Shown: positions 33,554-43,303, numbered from the stretch's first letter. The stretch: DNA of 64,000 nt from UBA2421 sp002343075 (GCA_937982565.1 CALJLN010000011.1:28452-92451), one strand, 5' to 3'. The notes: generated by a model from the sequence alone, not told the origin. Program-made: numbers and translations.

Positions 33554-35536
33554 TCAACTCGCCTTTCGCAACTTTAGCTGCGCATCTTTGTGCTGTTGGA
33601 CGATTTCGGCAAGCGTGCGTATCACCCCGACGGCGTACCGCCGGACGCGCATGTTCTGGTCCTCGCGCGCCATCCGCCCCACTTCCTGCACCAGTTCCCA
33701 GAACCCAATCTGTCGCATCGCCCAAAGCGCCGAGATGCGGTGCTCGCCGCGCTGATCCTTCAGCATCGAGATCAGCGCGCCTTTCGCAGTTCCGACTTTC
33801 ATCTTGTGCAGCGCCTTGATCGCATTGGCGCGCTCGCGGTTATGGCTGGAGCGGGCGCGCTCCGTCAGCAGCGGGACGAACTCAGGATTGCGCGTCTCTT
33901 CCAGCACCTCGATCGCATTGGCACGCACGCGCGGATCCTGATCGTTCAAGGCCTTTTCAAGGATGACTTCTGGCTTGACGCTCGGCAGTTCGCCCACCAG
34001 TGAAATCGCCTTGCTGCGCACGCGCGCGTTGGCATGCTGTACCAGCGGGAAGATCGAGCCTTTGAGTCGGTCGATCAACTGCAGTTCCTGCACCATCACC
34101 ATCGCCTTCACGCGCCCGTCGGCAGGACCCTGTTCGAGCCGCCGCGACATGCGCTGCAACCCGTCGGGCAGGAGTTTAAGCATCGCCTTGCCAGCCTGGC
34201 GGCGTGTGGCTTTGTCCATGCGATCAAACCGCTGCCAGAACTGTTCGAATCCGGCGTGGCCGATGGCCCGGCTGATTACCTTCCGCACGCTCATGGCGGC
34301 GGTTGTCATGAGCGGCAGGAGGATGTTCTCATAGTCGAGCGGCTTGCGCCGGACGATTTCCCGCGCCGCCAGCCTCGCGAGGCGTTCGTCGGGGTCGGTC
34401 AGGAAAGACTTGATGAACTGCACACTCGCGCCACGGCGGCGGCGCAATGCGATTCGCAGCAACCGCAGCCGCGCCCCCACGTCGCCGGTGCAGTGTTGGC
34501 GCAGTTTCTCCAGCCGGTCGTCCTGCAGCACATCATGCACCTGCGACACTGCAATCCACTCGCCCACCTTGGCAGCCTCGTTGGGCTGACGGCGGTCGAG
34601 ATCTCGCAGCAGTTCCTTTTCGTCCCACCACACACCCCGACTGACCAGGTGCATGCAAATCTGCAGTTGATGGTCCTTCAGCCAGTGGGTCTTGCGCAAC
34701 AGCGCATCGAGCACCGGCGCCTCAACGATGTGCGCAAAGACCTGGCCGAAATGCGATCGCACCTGAGCATGCGACGCTGCGAGAAGAAATCCTTCCACAT
34801 GCTCGGCAGCGGGTGGTTGCTGGAGGCGGCGAATCATGGGCGACTGCCCGCCGTGCCGGCCAGCCTGCAGCACTGCGAGCGTCTTGCTGTCGGGCCAATC
34901 GGCCAGGAGCAGCGCCGCCCGAAGCAGGTCGTGGCCATGCTTCCCGCGGTGAACATCGATCGCACGCGCGACTGCGTTTTCGATGTCCGGGCGATTTCCC
35001 ACAATCTGCTGATAGATCGTCAAGGGTCGCGCTTCATTCTCCGAAGCCATGCCGGGCAGTGCGTCGAGGTACGAACCGATCTCGGCGCTCTCGGCAGCCT
35101 CCCCTTTCTGCAATCGCTTGGTTTCGGTTGCAATCCAGCGTGCCAGCGCAGTTAGCGCCTCGCAGGCCGTTTTGCTCACCTGCTCATCAGACTCGTGCAG
35201 ATTCTCCGCAACAACATGCGATAGCCTACCCTGCCTGCTCACCGCGATGAGTCGAAGCGCCGCCACCCGCCGCTCGGACAACTCGCTTCGCCCGCACTCG
35301 CGCAGCGCATGATGAAGGTGCCCCGCCGAAGCGAGGACTTGGAGCTGAAGTTGCTGCGACAGCGACTCATACGCCGTGATAATCCCCGACAGGCCATGAA
35401 CCGTCTTCCGCCGCAGCAGCGCGCCCATTGCCATCGATTGTTCCACCTCGTTGCCGACACGGAGTGCTTCCAGCAACGTGTCGTCCGCGGCTTCATTTCG
35501 CGACTCGACTAGCGCATTGATCAACTGATCGATCAT
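33554..35536 (-). CDS. HEAT-repeat protein
   Basis: 660 residues, nearly all helical. The C-terminal half has clear HEAT repeats such as ARVRSKAISLVGELPSVKPE, DPRVRANAIEVLEETRNPE and NRERANAIKALHKMK, each of about 35-38 residues. The N-terminal half is a divergent version of the same solenoid. There is no signal peptide, so it is likely a cytoplasmic scaffold. It forms an operon with the small membrane protein that follows, which suggests it works near the membrane. No catalytic motif is visible. Confidence 0.82.
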   Translation of the reverse strand: MIDQLINALVESRNEAADDTLLEALRVGNEVEQSMAMGALLRRKTVHGLSGIITAYESLSQQLQLQVLASAGHLHHALRECGRSELSERRVAALRLIAVSRQGRLSHVVAENLHESDEQVSKTACEALTALARWIATETKRLQKGEAAESAEIGSYLDALPGMASENEARPLTIYQQIVGNRPDIENAVARAIDVHRGKHGHDLLRAALLLADWPDSKTLAVLQAGRHGGQSPMIRRLQQPPAAEHVEGFLLAASHAQVRSHFGQVFAHIVEAPVLDALLRKTHWLKDHQLQICMHLVSRGVWWDEKELLRDLDRRQPNEAAKVGEWIAVSQVHDVLQDDRLEKLRQHCTGDVGARLRLLRIALRRRRGASVQFIKSFLTDPDERLARLAAREIVRRKPLDYENILLPLMTTAAMSVRKVISRAIGHAGFEQFWQRFDRMDKATRRQAGKAMLKLLPDGLQRMSRRLEQGPADGRVKAMVMVQELQLIDRLKGSIFPLVQHANARVRSKAISLVGELPSVKPEVILEKALNDQDPRVRANAIEVLEETRNPEFVPLLTERARSSHNRERANAIKALHKMKVGTAKGALISMLKDQRGEHRISALWAMRQIGFWELVQEVGRMAREDQNMRVRRYAVGVIRTLAEIVQQHKDAQLKLRKAS

Positions 35537-35707
35537 CTCTTTATAGTTATCGGACGATCACGGGGTTTTGCTTAAGCGCAACTCGCCGGCAGATTCCCAA
35601 GGTTCGTGCCGCCGTAAGCCACCCGCCGGTGGCAGGCGATGAGATCGAACCACCGGTGGGAAGACTTATCATTTGAATCTCGCATTTCCCTACGCTAATA
35701 AGGGGAA

Positions 35708-36913
35708 ATGAGCAGAATCTCCGATCGGGCCTCGCAGCTGGCTGAGAGTATTACCCTGAAAGTGACTTCGCAGGCAGCGGCGCTGAAGAAGGCGGGCGTG
35801 GATGTCGTCGGGTTTGGTGCCGGCGAGCCAGATTTTGACACCCCCGAGTTCATCAAGTCCGCCGCCAAGGCCGCGATCGATGCCGGGCAGACCAAGTACA
35901 CTGCCAGCCCCGCCACGCCGGAACTGCGGCAGGCGATCGCCTCCAAATTCAATAATGACAACGGCTTACAATACAAGCCGGAAAACATCAGTGTGGGCGC
36001 CGGCGGGAAACATTGTCTTTATGCGGCGTTTCAGGCGACGCTTAACCCCGGCGACGAGGTCATTCTTCCCGCGCCATACTGGGTCAGCTATCCCGAACAG
36101 ATCAAGCTGGCGGGCGCGCGGCCGGTGATGGTCGAGGGGGCAGAATCAAACGGGTTCAAGATCACCCCTAAGCAACTCGCCGCAGCCATCACCCCACGGA
36201 CGAAGGGCTTCATCATTAACTCGCCGAGCAACCCGACCGGCCACGCCTATTCGCCCGCCGAACTGACGGCGCTGGCCGACGAAATCGTAAAGCATGAGCA
36301 GATCATCGTTTACGCAGACGAAATCTATGAGAAACTGATCTACGGCGGCCTGCAGTTTGTCAGTTTTGCGACGCTTCACCCCAAGCTGTTCGACCGAACC
36401 CTCACGTTCAATTGCCACAGCAAGAGCTTCGCGATGACCGGATGGCGCGTCGGCTACGTTGGCGGGCCGACGGACATCATCGCTGCCATCAACAAACTCG
36501 TCAGCCAGCAGACCAGCCACATCACCAGCTTTTGCCAGTCACCCGCAGCCCTCGCACTCACCGACCCCCGCGGCGCAGAGTCGATCGAGGCAATGCGGCT
36601 CTCATTCGGAAAACGCGGCGAACATATGTGGCGACGACTCACCGAACTTCCCGGCGTAACCTGCGTCCGACCGGATGGCGCCTTTTACTGCTTCCCCAAC
36701 GTCAGCAGGCATTTCGGAAAGCAACTCAACGGCAAGCCGATCGATGGCGCAATCAGCTTCGCGGCCGCGTTGCTGGAAAACAGCCATGTTGCCGTCGTCC
36801 CCGGCACCGATAGCGGCGCCGACACGCATGTCAGGCTCTCGTTCGCGACGAGCATGGAGCAGATTGATAAGGGCATCGACAGGATCGCTGCGTTTCTCTC
36901 GCTGCTGAAGTGA
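35708..36913 (+). CDS. Class I pyridoxal-phosphate aminotransferase (aspartate aminotransferase type)
   Basis: 401 residues with all marks of the aspartate aminotransferase subgroup: GAGEPDFDTPEFIK, YTASPATPELRQAIA, SPSNPTGHAYS for substrate and cofactor contacts, YADEIYEKL, and the PLP lysine in CHSKSFAMTGWRVGYVGG. It exchanges amino groups between aspartate (or a related amino acid) and 2-oxoglutarate in the cytoplasm. Whether it also uses prephenate or other acids cannot be told. Single gene with a 170-bp promoter region. Confidence 0.92.
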   Translation: MSRISDRASQLAESITLKVTSQAAALKKAGVDVVGFGAGEPDFDTPEFIKSAAKAAIDAGQTKYTASPATPELRQAIASKFNNDNGLQYKPENISVGAGGKHCLYAAFQATLNPGDEVILPAPYWVSYPEQIKLAGARPVMVEGAESNGFKITPKQLAAAITPRTKGFIINSPSNPTGHAYSPAELTALADEIVKHEQIIVYADEIYEKLIYGGLQFVSFATLHPKLFDRTLTFNCHSKSFAMTGWRVGYVGGPTDIIAAINKLVSQQTSHITSFCQSPAALALTDPRGAESIEAMRLSFGKRGEHMWRRLTELPGVTCVRPDGAFYCFPNVSRHFGKQLNGKPIDGAISFAAALLENSHVAVVPGTDSGADTHVRLSFATSMEQIDKGIDRIAAFLSLLK

Positions 36914-36971
36914 CCGCGGCAGAGCTGACTGCAGATGCGCTTGGCAGATCGCGAGCGAACCAGCCTGCACC

Positions 36972-37790
36972 TCACGGCACCACGACGGCGTCGGGATATA
37001 GCCCGGCCAGGCGCAGCTTGGCGGCTTGGGCTTGCTGGTAGTTGGTGAAAGGTGTGACCGTCACCACCGTCTGGCCCTGTGAATTGGCGAGCTTGGTGGG
37101 AACAAATCCTTCCCGACGTAAGGCATTCATGGCACTTTCGGCGGTTTGAGGCGAAGCAAATGTCGCCACCTGCACCGCAAAGGCGCGAGCCCCACGTTTC
37201 TGCGCGGCGCGCCTCGACGCGTCGGTGTTCGGATACTGCTGCTGAACAGCGGCGAGTGTGCGATCGGCATCGTCAAACTGGCCCAACCGCTGCTGGCAAA
37301 GGCCGATGCGGTAGAGCATATAGGCCCGATCCGCTCCCTCCGGCGACAAGTCGTAAGCTTTAACCCAGTTGCGCCAGGCGTTGGTGAAGTCGTCCTGCCA
37401 ATAAAAGGTGTTGGCAATGCCGGCATAAATCCGCGCCGCAAGCGGATCGGCGGGGTTGGCCTTTAGCGCATCGAGATATGCAGCGTACGCGTTGGAGAGG
37501 TTCATCCGCTGCTCTGCCGGCGTGGCGGCGACCTTCGCTTCAAACGCACGCCCTTTTAGGTAAAGCGCTTCTGCGGCGCGCGGCGATGTCGGGGCCTCGG
37601 TTAGTATATTCTGCGCTGTGATCAGTGCCTGCTCGGCCTGCCCCGCCTGAAGCTGCTGCCAACCTGTCGGCAACATGCGCGTCGCAGGGTCGGTCGCGCA
37701 TCCGGCGAGGAGCAACGGCAACGGCAGCAACATCGCTCGAACTCGACAACCCGCTGATAACAATCCACAATCTTGCTTCAATGATGGCAT
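36972..37790 (-). CDS. TPR-like lipoprotein with SPOR domain
   Basis: 272 residues. A signal region, MLLPLPLLLAGC, ends in a lipobox. A TPR-type helical part follows (about 45-190: EQALITAQNILTEAPTSPRAAEALYLKGR, WVKAYDLSPEG). The end is a SPOR domain (FAVQVATFASPQTAESAMNALRREGF), which binds denuded peptidoglycan. It probably sits at the cell envelope, possibly at sites of wall remodelling, which is of interest because planctomycetes have unusual walls. A shorter start at 37733 is possible. Confidence 0.8.
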   Translation of the reverse strand: MPSLKQDCGLLSAGCRVRAMLLPLPLLLAGCATDPATRMLPTGWQQLQAGQAEQALITAQNILTEAPTSPRAAEALYLKGRAFEAKVAATPAEQRMNLSNAYAAYLDALKANPADPLAARIYAGIANTFYWQDDFTNAWRNWVKAYDLSPEGADRAYMLYRIGLCQQRLGQFDDADRTLAAVQQQYPNTDASRRAAQKRGARAFAVQVATFASPQTAESAMNALRREGFVPTKLANSQGQTVVTVTPFTNYQQAQAAKLRLAGLYPDAVVVP

Positions 37791-37868
37791 CCGTGCCTCG
37801 CTTGGAGTAAACTTCCACTAACTTAATCTTCAACCGTCTCACTGCCGCCGTATCGACAAAGGTGAATC

Positions 37869-39350
37869 ATGCTCATCCGACCCTTGCTCCAACATGCTGC
37901 GTCCAAACCAGAATCGACAATTGCAATCAGAGATGATCGCGGATCAATCACCTGGAAACAACTGCTCGGCTCCGCCGCTGGGATTGCTGCGGTTGTGTCG
38001 CAACAAACCAAGGCAGAGGCGGTCGGCATCCTGCTGCCAGCATCGGCAGGGTTTGTAAGCAGTTTCTACGGAACACTGATGGCTGGCAAGGTGGCGGTGC
38101 CGATCAACTTCCTGATGGGCGATCGCGAAATCGCCCATATCGCCAAAGATAGCGGGATCGACACAGTGCTCACCGCCCCGCCGCTCGCCGCGCGGCTGGC
38201 GGAATCGGGGCTGAATGTGATCGACCTGACGCAACTGCCCGCGCCCGACATGGGCGCGATTCAATCAGCCGTCGCGGCTGCCGCGAGCAACGTGGCCCCG
38301 GCGCAGAAGATCGCGACATTTCTTTACACGTCGGGCACAAGCGGATTGCCGAAGGGAGTGGTGCTGACTCATGGAAATCTGCACGACGACGTTGAAGCCT
38401 GTATTGAGAAGGCGGTTTTTACTGACGAACATAAGTTTCTCGGAATCATTCCGCTATTTCATTCCACCGGCCTGCTCGCGACGATGCTTGCGCCGGTGCA
38501 TCTCGGCTCCGAGATGGTCTATATCGCCCGGTTCAGCCCGGTGGCCACGCTCAAAGCCATTCGCGATCTGAAGATCGGTGTGATGGGCGCGGTGCCAAGC
38601 ATGTATGGCGCGCTTCTGCGCCTGAAAGACGCGTCGGCAGCCGACTTGGCGAGCCTCTACCTTCCCATCAGCGGTGGCGAACCGCTCCCGCCTACGATTC
38701 GCGAGGCCTTTTCGTCCCGGTACCAGAAGCACTTGATGGAAGGCTACGGCCTAACCGAAACTTCGGGCCCGGTCTGCTTTAACACGCCGCAACATCATAA
38801 GCCGGGCTCAGTTGGAAAGCCGATTCCGGGTGCGGAAATCCGAATCGTCGATGACAATGGCAACCCTCAGCCGGCGGGCACCGTCGGCGAAGTGTGGATG
38901 CGCGGGCCGATGATCATGCAAGGCTATAACAATCTGCCCCAGGAAACGACGGCGGCACTGACGCCGGACGGGTTCTTCAAGTCTGGCGATCTTGGCATGA
39001 TCGATACCGACGGCTACCTGCACATTACGGGCCGCAAGAAGGATCTTATCATCGTCGCCGGCGAAAAAGTTTATCCACGGGAGGTGGAAGACCTCATTGC
39101 CAAACACCCCTCGGTCGGCGAGATTGCGGTGCTCGGCAAGCGCGACGAATCGCGCGGCGAGATTGTGGTGGCGTTTATCGTTCCCAAAGAGGGCGTTTCG
39201 GTGACGGCGGAAGAAATCCGCGACTATTGCCGCGACGCCGGCCTGATCAACTGGAAGACCCCGCGCGAGGTCATCATCACCCCCGACCTGCCGCGCTCCC
39301 CGACCGGCAAAGTGCTCAAGCGCGTCCTGGCAGAACAGCTTACGACGTAA
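37869..39350 (+). CDS. Acyl-CoA ligase (AMP-binding family)
   Basis: 493 residues. Adenylate-forming signatures are complete: FLYTSGTSGLPKGVVLTHGN, YGLTETSGPVCF, FFKSGDLGMIDTDGYLHITGRKKD and the catalytic lysine in PRSPTGKVLKRVL. Such enzymes activate a fatty or other carboxylic acid to its acyl-AMP, then acyl-CoA. It is cytoplasmic and divergent from the SPOR lipoprotein. The chain length preference is unknown. Confidence 0.92.
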   Translation: MLIRPLLQHAASKPESTIAIRDDRGSITWKQLLGSAAGIAAVVSQQTKAEAVGILLPASAGFVSSFYGTLMAGKVAVPINFLMGDREIAHIAKDSGIDTVLTAPPLAARLAESGLNVIDLTQLPAPDMGAIQSAVAAAASNVAPAQKIATFLYTSGTSGLPKGVVLTHGNLHDDVEACIEKAVFTDEHKFLGIIPLFHSTGLLATMLAPVHLGSEMVYIARFSPVATLKAIRDLKIGVMGAVPSMYGALLRLKDASAADLASLYLPISGGEPLPPTIREAFSSRYQKHLMEGYGLTETSGPVCFNTPQHHKPGSVGKPIPGAEIRIVDDNGNPQPAGTVGEVWMRGPMIMQGYNNLPQETTAALTPDGFFKSGDLGMIDTDGYLHITGRKKDLIIVAGEKVYPREVEDLIAKHPSVGEIAVLGKRDESRGEIVVAFIVPKEGVSVTAEEIRDYCRDAGLINWKTPREVIITPDLPRSPTGKVLKRVLAEQLTT

Positions 39351-39499
39351 GTGCTGACTTCGTTCGATCTTAGGCTGTGCGCCGCCGCGCGCTTCGATGC
39401 CGTTATGGGGCATTTCAACACCCGCCATTTCCATCGCCAGCTATTTCCGTACAATGAGTTTGAGAGATCGTTTGGGTCTTAAGCGCAGGGAAGCAACTC

Positions 39500-40681
39500 A
39501 TGCCATCGGTCTGCCTCTATTTTCAGGTTCATCAGCCATATCGTCTCCGGCGGTACAGCGTTTTTGACACCGACCGTGCCTATTTCGACGAAGCCAAGAA
39601 CGCCGAGATTCTCCGGCGGGTGGCTCACCGGTGTTATCTGCCGACCAACAAGTTGTTGCTGGAAATGCTCCGGGGCCATGAGGGTAAGTTCGTTGTCGCG
39701 TTCTCACTTTCCGGCATGTTGATCGAGCAGGCGCAACAGCACATGCCCGAGATTCTTGACAGTTTTCGAGAGTTGAACAGCACCGGCTGCGTCGAGTTTC
39801 TGAATGAAACTTATCATCATTCCCTCTCATTCCTTTACTCGCGCGAAGAGTTTCGGGCACAGGTGGAGTTGCACCGGAGCAAGATCAAGGAGCTTTTCGG
39901 GCAGGATGCTCGCGTTTTCCGCAATACAGAGTTGATCTACAACAATGACCTGGGGCATTTCGTCAGCCACATGGGGTACGACGGGTGTCTAGCCGAGGGT
40001 GCCGATGCGGTACTTGGCACCCGCACGCCCAACAGCGTCTATCGCCCTCCGCACGCGCCAAAGCTGAAACTGCTGCTGAAGAATTATCGACTCAGCGATG
40101 ACGTTGCGTTTCGTTTCAGCAACCGGCTTTGGGAGCAATGGCCTCTCAACGCCGAAAAGTTTAGCGGCTGGGTCAATCAGATCAATGGCCACGGCGAGGT
40201 GTGCAACCTCTTCATGGATTACGAGACGTTTGGCGAACATCAGTGGGCCGACACAGGAATCTTTGATTTTCTGAAGCACATGCCAGGCGCGATTCTGAAA
40301 AGCTCTTCCCAGAATGAGTTTCTGACCCCCAGCCAGGTCATTGATAAGCATGCCCCGGCGGGTGAGATCGACGCACCGCACATGGTCTCGTGGGCCGACA
40401 GCGAGCGCGATTTGAGCGCGTGGCTCGGAAATGCCATGCAATCAAATGCGCTGCACGAGCTCTACAAGATCGAGGGGGCGTTGAAGGAGAAGGCCGACCC
40501 GGACCTTCTGGAAGACTGGCGTCGGCTGACCACCAGCGACCACTTCTATTACATGTGCACCAAGTATTGGGCCGATGGCGATGTTCATAAGTATTTCAGC
40601 CCCTACGAATCGCCGTACGACAGCTATATCAACTTCATGAACGTGCTGGATAACGTCACGACCCGCCTCCGCGGGATGTAG
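39500..40681 (+). CDS. Glycoside hydrolase family 57 protein (alpha-amylase type)
   Basis: 393 residues. CLYFQVHQPYRL at the start gives the first GH57 signature (HQP). LNETYHHSLSFLYSREEF and RVFRNTELIYNNDLGHFVSHMGYDGCLAEGAD hold the third region, and LFMDYETFGEHQW is the fourth region with the catalytic Asp. These enzymes hydrolyse or transfer alpha-glucans in the cytoplasm and are frequent in archaea and thermophiles. It lies 97 bases upstream of the topoisomerase VI A homologue on the same strand. No direct link between the two functions is known to me. Confidence 0.92.
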   Translation: MPSVCLYFQVHQPYRLRRYSVFDTDRAYFDEAKNAEILRRVAHRCYLPTNKLLLEMLRGHEGKFVVAFSLSGMLIEQAQQHMPEILDSFRELNSTGCVEFLNETYHHSLSFLYSREEFRAQVELHRSKIKELFGQDARVFRNTELIYNNDLGHFVSHMGYDGCLAEGADAVLGTRTPNSVYRPPHAPKLKLLLKNYRLSDDVAFRFSNRLWEQWPLNAEKFSGWVNQINGHGEVCNLFMDYETFGEHQWADTGIFDFLKHMPGAILKSSSQNEFLTPSQVIDKHAPAGEIDAPHMVSWADSERDLSAWLGNAMQSNALHELYKIEGALKEKADPDLLEDWRRLTTSDHFYYMCTKYWADGDVHKYFSPYESPYDSYINFMNVLDNVTTRLRGM

Positions 40682-40777
40682 CCCGTGTACCCCAACTGTT
40701 GTGCCCTTCATGGAGAAGACGAGGGCAGGCGCGTTGAATGGGATGCGGCTCCATTTCAATCGAAGAAGGAACTTCCG

Positions 40778-41923
40778 ATGGCAAAGGCAAAAGCGACCAC
40801 ACAAGATCGAGTGAACAAACGCATCCGCGAACGCGACAAAGCCACGCTCGCCAAAGTTGTCAGCCTCGCCGACGGCGTGAGCACCGCGGCGTTTAAGAAG
40901 AAAGACATCAACATCGATATCCCGATGCGCACGCGCTCCAATACGCTTTGGAACAAGAAAAAGGGGATCTTGCAGATGGGCGACGGGAAAGCCACCCGGG
41001 AACTATTCAATCTGAATCAGGCCAAGCAGTTCATGCAAACCGTGCTGCACGGCGACAGCATCAAGCAACTGATCGAAGCCGAAAAGACCCTCTCCCTCCG
41101 CGGGATGTTTTACAAGGCGCTTCATACCATTCAGGGAACGAAGGGCGAGAAGACATTTGCCGCGCAGGATGAGTCTGATGCCATTCTGGAAGATCTCGAA
41201 GTAAGCATGGGCGCACTTCGCGAAGAGCTCCATGTTTACGCGAAAAAACGGGGCACCATGGTCGGCAATATCACGATCGTCGATAGCGGCGATGAGATTG
41301 ACTGCCGCAGGATGGGATCTGGCGGGTACGCCGTGCCGAGCATCACCGAACCGGATGTCATTCAATTCAAGAAATGTGAGGCGAAGTTCGTCCTTCATGT
41401 CGAAAAAGACACGGTCTGGGGCCGATTTAATGAAGACCGGTTCTGGGAAAAGCACAACTGCATCCTCACCGAAGGCAGCGGTCAGCCGCCACGCGGCGTG
41501 CGCCGGCTTCTGCGTCGGTTGAATGAAGAACTCGGCCTTCCGATTTATTGCCTCCTCGACTGCGACCCGTGGGGGCATTACATCTATAGCGTAATCAAGC
41601 AAGGCTCGATCAGTCTCGCCTTTGAATCAGAACGGCTGGCCATTCCCGAAGCCATTTTCCTCGGGGTGCGATCGAAGGACTATACAGAATGTGAATTGTC
41701 CGACGACGTGCAGATCGAGCTGAACGATAACGACAAGAAACGCGCCAGAGAAATCGCAGCATATCCCTGGTTTAAGGATCACAAGGGCTGGCAAAAAGAG
41801 ATTCAGCGGATGCTCGACAATGGCTTTAAGATGGAAGTGGAATCGCTGATCACCAAGGACATCAGCTACGTCACAGAAGAGTATGTTCCGCAGCGATTGA
41901 AAAGAAAGGACTGGCTGGTGTAA
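40778..41923 (+). CDS. top6A: DNA topoisomerase VI subunit A (Spo11-like)
   Basis: 381 residues of Top6A/Spo11 type. The winged-helix part has LSLRGMFYKALHT, with Tyr112 in place of the DNA-cleaving tyrosine; the F-Y pair matches Spo11 more than the usual YY. The Toprim part has Glu209 in LHVEKD and the DxD pair Asp261/Asp263 in LLDCDPWGHYIYSV. RMGSGGYAVPSI is also typical. The active site is complete. Top6B, the ATPase subunit needed for strand passage, is not adjacent. The ATG has GAAGGA upstream. Bacterial Top6A genes are rare; planctomycetes are among the groups where they could be expected. Confidence 0.87.
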   Translation: MAKAKATTQDRVNKRIRERDKATLAKVVSLADGVSTAAFKKKDINIDIPMRTRSNTLWNKKKGILQMGDGKATRELFNLNQAKQFMQTVLHGDSIKQLIEAEKTLSLRGMFYKALHTIQGTKGEKTFAAQDESDAILEDLEVSMGALREELHVYAKKRGTMVGNITIVDSGDEIDCRRMGSGGYAVPSITEPDVIQFKKCEAKFVLHVEKDTVWGRFNEDRFWEKHNCILTEGSGQPPRGVRRLLRRLNEELGLPIYCLLDCDPWGHYIYSVIKQGSISLAFESERLAIPEAIFLGVRSKDYTECELSDDVQIELNDNDKKRAREIAAYPWFKDHKGWQKEIQRMLDNGFKMEVESLITKDISYVTEEYVPQRLKRKDWLV

Positions 41924-41938
41924 TCACCGCCGACCGTG

Positions 41939-42478
41939 ATGCAGACCGATCTGACAACGCGCGTTGCCCAAGCATCCACTGCGTTCTTTGGGGCAATCTG
42001 CCGAGGCCTCGCGGATAATCGCGGCGCGCACCTGGAGACCACCCTCACCGCTGCTGGCTATTGCGCAGGGGCAGCCATGCTCCGGGGCACGCAAGTAGAC
42101 CTTTCAAAGCTGCCGCCTGGTTCTCCGGTCTTTGTCGATGCAGTTAATGAAATCGGCCCGATGGTGTTCGACACCGTTTTCAACCTCATCGAGCGCGGCG
42201 GCATTGAGGCCTCGACCGGTTCGGTCAAAGCAGTTCCGCCAGAACACGCTGCGCTGAAGACCTTTGAGGAGCTATTGCCCATCGCACTCCCGTTGTTCGA
42301 TGCGACGCTCGCGGAGTTTGATATACCGATCGAAATGCATCCATTCGTTGCGGCCAGGACCTGTGCCGAGATCATTCTTGCCGGGAAGAATCAGCTTCAT
42401 CCGGCGATCCTGAAGACCATCGCCGCGGAAGCAATTATGAAGGGTGCCAAAACGGTTCCCCCGGCGAAAGAGCGATGA
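41939..42478 (+). CDS. Hypothetical protein
   Basis: 179 residues, mostly helical, with no signal peptide or membrane segment. Segments such as AAGYCAGAAMLRGT, GPMVFDTVFNLIERGG and HPFVAARTCAEIILAG suggest a compact helical bundle. No family recognised. It follows top6A by 15 bases, so the two may be co-transcribed, and this raises the question of a helper role. Its end touches the first copy of a 136-bp repeat. Confidence 0.65.
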   Translation: MQTDLTTRVAQASTAFFGAICRGLADNRGAHLETTLTAAGYCAGAAMLRGTQVDLSKLPPGSPVFVDAVNEIGPMVFDTVFNLIERGGIEASTGSVKAVPPEHAALKTFEELLPIALPLFDATLAEFDIPIEMHPFVAARTCAEIILAGKNQLHPAILKTIAAEAIMKGAKTVPPAKER

Positions 42479-42480
42479 CG

Positions 42481-42616
42481 CCGATTCGCTGCCGCCTACG
42501 CCTGCAACACACTCACCGGCTGCCTTCCCGAAAACCCACTGTGCAGTTCGTGCCAGTAGTTGATCTTCGGTTCACCCATCTTCCAGCAGAGGTAGATGTC
42601 GCGGCCCTGATGGCGG
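42481..42616. repeat. 136-bp direct repeat, copy 1 (partial DUF2203 3' end)
   Basis: Base for base the same as 43304-43439, as far as I can compare. It carries only the last codons of the DUF2203 gene and abuts unrelated DNA at 42617. It is thus a truncated copy created by duplication around the toxin-antitoxin pair. Confidence 0.85.
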
Positions 42617-42741
42617 CATATAACTGCGACCGGGCTGACGAAGCCCGCGCGGCCTTATCCATGCAAGGCGGCTGGCGGCATGATCTGCTTGCAGTCAAGA
42701 TTTCTAGATCATTGAGCGGCTTTCAGGCTATACTCTTCGCG

Positions 42742-42969
42742 ATGCCAGCCAACTTAATCAGTCAAGCTCGCAAACTTTCGCCAAGCCAGCGCATCAAACT
42801 CGTCAGCGAAATCTGGGATAGCCTCTGCGACGAACAGGTCGTGCAGCCACTTTCGGGCCGGCAAAAGGCAGAGCTTGACCGCAGGCTGAACCGCATCGCA
42901 GAAAATGGAGCCGAAGGGGACCAATGGCGAGTGGTCAAACGGCGAATCCTGAAGGCCCGCAAGAAATGA
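42742..42969 (+). CDS. Addiction-module antitoxin (CHP02574-like)
   Basis: 75 residues. LSPSQRIKLVSEIWDSL is the consensus of putative addiction-module component proteins that pair with ParE/RelE toxins; the C-terminus is basic and likely binds DNA or the toxin. The stop overlaps the toxin ATG (ATGA). It sits between the two copies of the 136-bp repeat, so the pair arrived as an insertion or duplication. Confidence 0.85.
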   Translation: MPANLISQARKLSPSQRIKLVSEIWDSLCDEQVVQPLSGRQKAELDRRLNRIAENGAEGDQWRVVKRRILKARKK

Positions 42970-43262
42970 AGCGGATCATCGTCGAGCCTGAAGCCGAAGC
43001 CGACATCGCAGCGGCGTGTGCGTGGTACGACGAGCAACAGCCGGGCTTATCGATCAGATTCATTGAGCGGATCGAAGCGGCCTTCGCACTGGCCGCCGAA
43101 CGCCCCCACACTTTCCCGTTTGTACACCGTCTGACTCAACGGGTCCTGGTCAGGCAGTTTCCATATCTGATCCTGTTTCAAGATCTACCAGACTCGATAC
43201 TGATTATCGGCGTGTTTCACGCCGCTCGCGACCCAATTTCGATCCGCTCGCGAGCGGAATAG
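42966..43262 (+). CDS. RelE/ParE-family toxin
   Basis: 98 residues. KRIIVEPEAEADIAAACAWYDEQQPGL is a typical ParE/RelE start (split over residues 2-28), and FPYLILFQDLPDSILIIGVFHAARDP is the usual ending with the conserved H-x-x-R-D-P. The product should inhibit either translation or DNA gyrase; sequence alone does not decide. It is translationally coupled to the antitoxin. Confidence 0.87.
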   Translation: MKRIIVEPEAEADIAAACAWYDEQQPGLSIRFIERIEAAFALAAERPHTFPFVHRLTQRVLVRQFPYLILFQDLPDSILIIGVFHAARDPISIRSRAE

Positions 43263-43303
43263 CCGCATTCCCCCTCAAGTCCCAATTCCTGCCACAACAG
43301 CAG

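Noticed and set aside
35620..35700. Stretch with a GATCGAACC-like phrase considered as part of a tRNA
   Set aside because: No acceptor stem, anticodon arm or matching T-arm can be formed.
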